Shown piece after piece: positions 60,326-64,000 of a DNA stretch of 64,000 bases. A program made the translations under genes and the position numbers. The first letter of the stretch is position 1. Every line of letters starts with the position of its first letter. Origin of the DNA: Parasphingorhabdus sp. (GTDB taxonomy: Bacteria > Pseudomonadota > Alphaproteobacteria > Sphingomonadales > Sphingomonadaceae); the NCBI GenBank assembly GCA_030373505.1, contig JAUCYS010000012.1, positions 43,178 through 107,177 on the forward strand, written 5' to 3'. The notes under the pieces were generated by a model. It was not told where the DNA came from, did no database searches, and saw only the letters and a program-made list of their open reading frames with translations.

Positions 60326-62035
60326 ATGGCGACTTCTGAATTGGATATGGTTATCGACAAAACGCTGGAGGCGTTGACCCAGCCTGGCCAGCTGCTGGAG
60401 CTCGACACGATCAGCAAATACGGTGTCGATTTGCCGGTCTTCAAGAATGCGCCACAGAATGTTTCCGACTATTTTGCCTATTTCTGCCACCAGCACGCAG
60501 ACAAGGAATTTCTGGTTGATGGTGAAATCCGGCTGACCTTTGCCGAGACCTATGCCGCGGCGCGCGCGCTGGCCGGCGGGCTGGTCGAAGGCTATGGCGT
60601 CCAGAAGGGCGACCGGATCGGTATTGCCGCACGCAATTCCGCCAACTGGATCGTTCTTGACATGGCGATAACGATGGCCGGCGGCATTTCCACCAAGCTG
60701 AATGGCTGGTGGCGAGGCGACGAACTCGCCGACGGGATCGAGGATGTTGGCTGTTCTTTCGTGTTTGCCGACTATCAGCGCGCCCAGCGACTGGTTGAAT
60801 CCAAACGCAATCACGGCGCCACATTGCTGGTCTTCGAACATGACAAGGCGCCTCTCGAAGGGCTCAAGGTCATGCTGGAGAAGGGTGGTGGCGCTGAAAC
60901 GCCGCTGCCGCAAATGCAGCCCGATGACAATGCAACGATCCTGTTTACATCCGGATCTACCGGAAAATCCAAGGGCGCCTATTCCGAACATCGCGCGGTT
61001 GTTCAGGGCGCGATGAGTTTCGTCGGCACGGTACTGGTGCTGGTCAATATCATGACCAAAGCCGGCACGATGCCGGAAGGCCAGCCAACCGCAATGGTCT
61101 GCGTGCCCCTGTTCCACGTCACCGCCTCCGTGCCGCTGGTGCTGGTCAGCTATGCGATCGGGCGCAAGCTGGTGATGCTGAACAAATGGGATGCCGAAGA
61201 GGCGATGCGGCTTATCGAGAAAGAGCGCGTGACCTATTTTGTCGGTGTGCCGCTGATGAGCATGGAAATCTATTCGCACCCGCATTTCGACAAATATGAT
61301 CTCAGCAGCTGCGTCACCATGGCCGCCGGTGGTGCGCCCCGTCCGGTCGAGCATGTCCGGCGGATCAAGGAGAAAATGGGCGATGGCTATCCGGTGATCG
61401 GCTATGGCTTGACCGAAACCAACGGGGTCGGCTGTTCCAACCAGAACGAGAATTATCTCGCCAAGCCGGACAGCACCGGCCGCGCGACGCCCCCGATTGT
61501 TGAAGTCGCAATCCTCGACGATGACGGCAACAAGATGCCGCAGGGTGAGCGTGGCGAAGTGTGTATCCGCACTTCCGCCAATTTTACCGGCTATTGGAAT
61601 AACGAGGAGGCAACCCGGGAAGCCTTTACCGACGACGGCTATTTCCGCACCGGTGATATCGGTTATCTCGATCCCGAGGACTATCTCTTCATCGTCGATC
61701 GCAAGAAGGAAATCATCATCCGTGGTGGCGAGAATATCAGCTGTCAGGAAGTTGAAGCCGCTGTCTATGCCAATCCGGCGGTTGCCGAGGCGTGTATTTT
61801 CGGGGTTCCGGACGAACGGTTTGGCGAAGTGCCGGCCCTCGTCTATCATACCAAGGAAGGACATAGTCTGTCCAAGGAAGAACTGATGGAATCGCTCAAG
61901 CACCAGCTCGCGCCGTTCAAGCTGCCGGTGCATGTCTGGCAATATGAAGAGCCGCTGCCAAAACTGGGTACCGCAAAAATCGCAAAAATTGTCCTGGCGA
62001 AAAAGCATCGGGATGAGCTGGCCGCGACCGGATGA
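60326..62035 (+). CDS. Long- or medium-chain acyl-CoA synthetase, class I adenylate-forming
   Basis: ANL-superfamily ligase of 569 residues, forming acyl-AMP then acyl-CoA. The P-loop is ILFTSGSTGKSKGAYSEH, the AMP-binding core YGLTETNGVGCSN, the hinge/A8 region FRTGDIGYLDPEDYLFIVDRKKEIIIRGGENIS fragments, and the catalytic Lys in GTAKIAK near the C-terminus (the usual Gly before it is Ala). The gene begins at ATG 60326 with GGGAGAC upstream. Substrate (fatty acid, aromatic acid or other) is not determinable. Its stop overlaps the glnD start. Confidence 0.88.
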   Translation: MATSELDMVIDKTLEALTQPGQLLELDTISKYGVDLPVFKNAPQNVSDYFAYFCHQHADKEFLVDGEIRLTFAETYAAARALAGGLVEGYGVQKGDRIGIAARNSANWIVLDMAITMAGGISTKLNGWWRGDELADGIEDVGCSFVFADYQRAQRLVESKRNHGATLLVFEHDKAPLEGLKVMLEKGGGAETPLPQMQPDDNATILFTSGSTGKSKGAYSEHRAVVQGAMSFVGTVLVLVNIMTKAGTMPEGQPTAMVCVPLFHVTASVPLVLVSYAIGRKLVMLNKWDAEEAMRLIEKERVTYFVGVPLMSMEIYSHPHFDKYDLSSCVTMAAGGAPRPVEHVRRIKEKMGDGYPVIGYGLTETNGVGCSNQNENYLAKPDSTGRATPPIVEVAILDDDGNKMPQGERGEVCIRTSANFTGYWNNEEATREAFTDDGYFRTGDIGYLDPEDYLFIVDRKKEIIIRGGENISCQEVEAAVYANPAVAEACIFGVPDERFGEVPALVYHTKEGHSLSKEELMESLKHQLAPFKLPVHVWQYEEPLPKLGTAKIAKIVLAKKHRDELAATG

Positions 62036-64000
62036 ACGCACGCGCCAATATTCCTGCTGCTCCGGCTGATCCCGCTACCCGGATCAGCCGCCAGCGGGAT
62101 ATCATCAACCGCCGGGTGCTGGCCGACGAGATCGAGCAGCTGATTGCGGAGCATGGCATGCCGCAGGCGCGGCCCAAGATATTGGCGCTGCTGCAGAAAG
62201 CGCTCGACAATGGCCGAGCGGAAATCAGCGCGCGCCTGGTGAAACGGCCTTCCGCCGGTCACGAGATGGCTGCTGCACAGTCTTTTCTCGTAGATCAGCT
62301 GGTCCGTCTGATCCACGACATTGCGGTGCATCATCAATATCCGGTAAGCAATCCGTCGTCCGGTGAACGGATCGCGGTGATGGCGGTCGGGGGATATGGC
62401 CGTGGCGAGATGGCCCCGCACAGCGATGTCGACATCGCCTTCCTCACCCCGCACAAAACCAACAGCTGGGCCGAGCAGGTGGTCGAGGCAATGCTCTACT
62501 GGCTCTGGGATCTCGGCTTCAAGGTCGGGCAGAGCAGTCGCTCGATTGACGAAATGGTACGCATGGCAAAGGATGATTTGTCGATCCGCACTGCCTTGCT
62601 GGAGGGCCGCTATATCTGGGGCGATACCGGTGTCTATGACGAAGCCAAGCAGCGCTTCTTCAACGATGTCGTCGCCGGGACTGACAGCAGCTTTGTTGCA
62701 GAAAAGCTCGCCGAGAGGGATGCCCGGCACAAGAAAATGGGCGACAGCCGTTATGTCGTTGAGCCCAACGTGAAGGAAGGCAAGGGCGGCCTGCGTGATC
62801 TGCAGACGCTCTACTGGATCGGCAAATATATCTACCGGGTGACATCCGCCGGCGAACTGGTCGATGTCGGCCTGCTCACCGCCGACGAGTTCAAGCGTTT
62901 TCGCAAGGCGGCCAATTTTCTCTGGGCGGTTCGCTGCCATATGCACGACATAACCGGTCGAGCAGAAGACCGGCTGACCTTCGATCTGCAGCCCGAGGTC
63001 GCCCGACGCATGCGCTTTGCCGACCGGCCAGGAAAATCTTCCGTCGAGCGCTTCATGCACTATTATTTTCTGAACGCCAAAGTGGTGGGGAACCTGACCG
63101 GTGTGTTCCTTGCTCATCTCGACGAGACCCATAATGCCGGGGTGCGCCGTTTCCTGCCGTCGCTGACCCGGAAGCCAAAGAAACTCAACGGCTTTGTACT
63201 CGATCGCGGGCGGCTCGCTCTGCCCAATGAAAAATTCTTTGAGGAAGACCCGATCCGGCTCTTGGAAATTTTCTGGCTGGCCGACAAGCATGAGCTGGAA
63301 ATCCATCCGCTGGCGATGCGCTCTGCGCGGCGTGATTCCAAGCTGATCGACAACGGCATTCGCAAGGACGCGCGCGCCAACAAACTGTTTCTGGATGTGC
63401 TCTGCTCGCCGCGCGACCCCGAGCTGGTGCTGCGCTGGATGAACGAGGCAGCAATTTTTGGGCGTTTCATCCCCGATTTTGGCCGCGTGGTTGGACAGAT
63501 GCAGTTCGACATGTATCACCATTATACGGTTGACGAGCATAGTATCCGGGCGATCGGACTGCTCGCCAAAATCGGCCGCGGTGACCTTGAGGCTGACCAT
63601 CCCAACAGCACCGCGACGATGGAAAAATTGCAGAATCGGCGGGTATTGTTTGTTGCGACACTGCTGCACGATATCGCCAAGGGCCGCGGCGGCGACCACA
63701 GCGTCCTTGGGGCGGAAGTGGCGATGAAGCTTTGCCCGCGGCTTGGCCTGAAACCGCATGAAACCGAACTGGTCGCCTGGCTGGTGCGCAATCATCTGCT
63801 GATGTCGGCGGTGGCTTTCAAGCGGGATCTGTCGGACTTCAAGACCATCCAGGATTTTGCCAGTCGCGTGAAAAGCGTCGAGCGCCTCCGCCAGCTCACC
63901 GTGTTGACCGTTGTCGATATCCGCGCGGTCGGACCGGGAGTCTGGAACAGCTGGAAGCGACAATTGCTGACCGACCTGTTCGAAGCGGCCCAGGAAGTGC
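62032..64000 (+). CDS. glnD: PII uridylyltransferase / uridylyl-removing enzyme, 3' end cut by window edge
   Basis: GlnD modifies PII signal proteins according to glutamine and so controls nitrogen assimilation. ATG 62032 overlaps the acyl-CoA synthetase stop (ATGA). In the 656 codons present, the nucleotidyltransferase motif is GGYGRGEMAPHSDVDIAFL (near residue 118), VVEPNVKEGKGGLRDLQTLY follows, and the HD domain begins TLLHDIAKGRGGDHSVLGAEVA (near residue 546). The two C-terminal ACT domains lie beyond position 64000. The frame is intact to the edge. Confidence 0.95.
   Translation, partial: MNARANIPAAPADPATRISRQRDIINRRVLADEIEQLIAEHGMPQARPKILALLQKALDNGRAEISARLVKRPSAGHEMAAAQSFLVDQLVRLIHDIAVHHQYPVSNPSSGERIAVMAVGGYGRGEMAPHSDVDIAFLTPHKTNSWAEQVVEAMLYWLWDLGFKVGQSSRSIDEMVRMAKDDLSIRTALLEGRYIWGDTGVYDEAKQRFFNDVVAGTDSSFVAEKLAERDARHKKMGDSRYVVEPNVKEGKGGLRDLQTLYWIGKYIYRVTSAGELVDVGLLTADEFKRFRKAANFLWAVRCHMHDITGRAEDRLTFDLQPEVARRMRFADRPGKSSVERFMHYYFLNAKVVGNLTGVFLAHLDETHNAGVRRFLPSLTRKPKKLNGFVLDRGRLALPNEKFFEEDPIRLLEIFWLADKHELEIHPLAMRSARRDSKLIDNGIRKDARANKLFLDVLCSPRDPELVLRWMNEAAIFGRFIPDFGRVVGQMQFDMYHHYTVDEHSIRAIGLLAKIGRGDLEADHPNSTATMEKLQNRRVLFVATLLHDIAKGRGGDHSVLGAEVAMKLCPRLGLKPHETELVAWLVRNHLLMSAVAFKRDLSDFKTIQDFASRVKSVERLRQLTVLTVVDIRAVGPGVWNSWKRQLLTDLFEAAQEV

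Noticed and set aside
61846..63963. Minus-strand frame of 705 codons opposite glnD
   Set aside because: glnD motifs lie on the plus strand and run to the window edge; the antisense frame is a shadow.
1..64000. CRISPR arrays, insertion sequences, prophage or toxin-antitoxin systems
   Set aside because: No regularly spaced repeats, transposase, phage structural genes or recognisable toxin-antitoxin pairs were found on either strand.

Overview
The window looks like chromosome of an alphaproteobacterium, most likely Sphingomonadales (a Sphingorhabdus, Parasphingorhabdus or Sphingopyxis type). The reasons are the moderately high GC, the large TonB-dependent receptor beside peptide hydrolases, Mla and Tam envelope genes in alphaproteobacterial arrangements, a bifunctional PutA, and REP-type repeats of the kind common in that order. 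The genus is an inference. I see no plasmid, phage or insertion-sequence signature and no CRISPR array. The gene at each edge is cut: a dipeptidase on the left and glnD on the right.

Region 1 (1-15.0 kb) is a peptide and amino-acid scavenging block. It holds an M19 dipeptidase and two CocE/NonD (X-Pro peptidase-like) exported hydrolases in one operon, a convergent TonB receptor, two exported serine hydrolases of the beta-lactamase/D-aminopeptidase fold, an XRE-cupin regulator, a Leu/Phe/Val-type dehydrogenase and a divergent Lrp regulator. Two of the minus-strand genes share a nearly identical 19-bp upstream motif. Region 2 (15.1-22.7 kb) holds a membrane-anchored FMN glutamate-synthase-like protein, putA, proC and proB, so proline breakdown and synthesis lie side by side.

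Region 3 (22.7-24.7 kb) is a compact nitric-oxide response locus: a MarR regulator, nsrR, and a divergent operon of truncated haemoglobin, a 60-residue membrane protein and a DUF1971 cupin. Two NsrR-like operators lie in the 83-bp gap. The haemoglobin gene carries an apparent 1-base frameshift. Region 4 (24.7-32.1 kb) has ccmAB, pterin dehydratase, two SDR proteins (one without the catalytic Tyr and Lys), an osmoprotectant ABC transporter with permease and binding protein fused, a coupled exported protein with an LRAT-like NC-HF motif, an AlkA-type glycosylase and a 2Fe-2S ferredoxin.

Region 5 (32.1-49.9 kb) holds repeats, a lipoprotein coupled to rlmB, tRNA-Tyr, tamA-tamB with a small lipoprotein, a YihY-family protein, threonine aldolase, a DMT exporter, an epimerase, an M48 protease, pepN and pgeF. 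Region 6 (50-64 kb) holds a DASS transporter, a cystathionine gamma-synthase/lyase family enzyme, a GreB-like factor, a HAD phosphatase, the mla lipid-transport operon (mlaE with a STAS domain, mlaF, a 22-codon ORF, mlaD, auxiliary lipoprotein), midA-lgt, an acyl-CoA synthetase and the start of glnD.

The least explained structure is a dispersed non-coding element of about 225-240 bp present twice in the same orientation (32232-32455 and 52918-53156). Both copies share four ordered blocks, including a sequence resembling the rRNA-leader boxA antitermination signal, and a gapless 102-bp 3' part.
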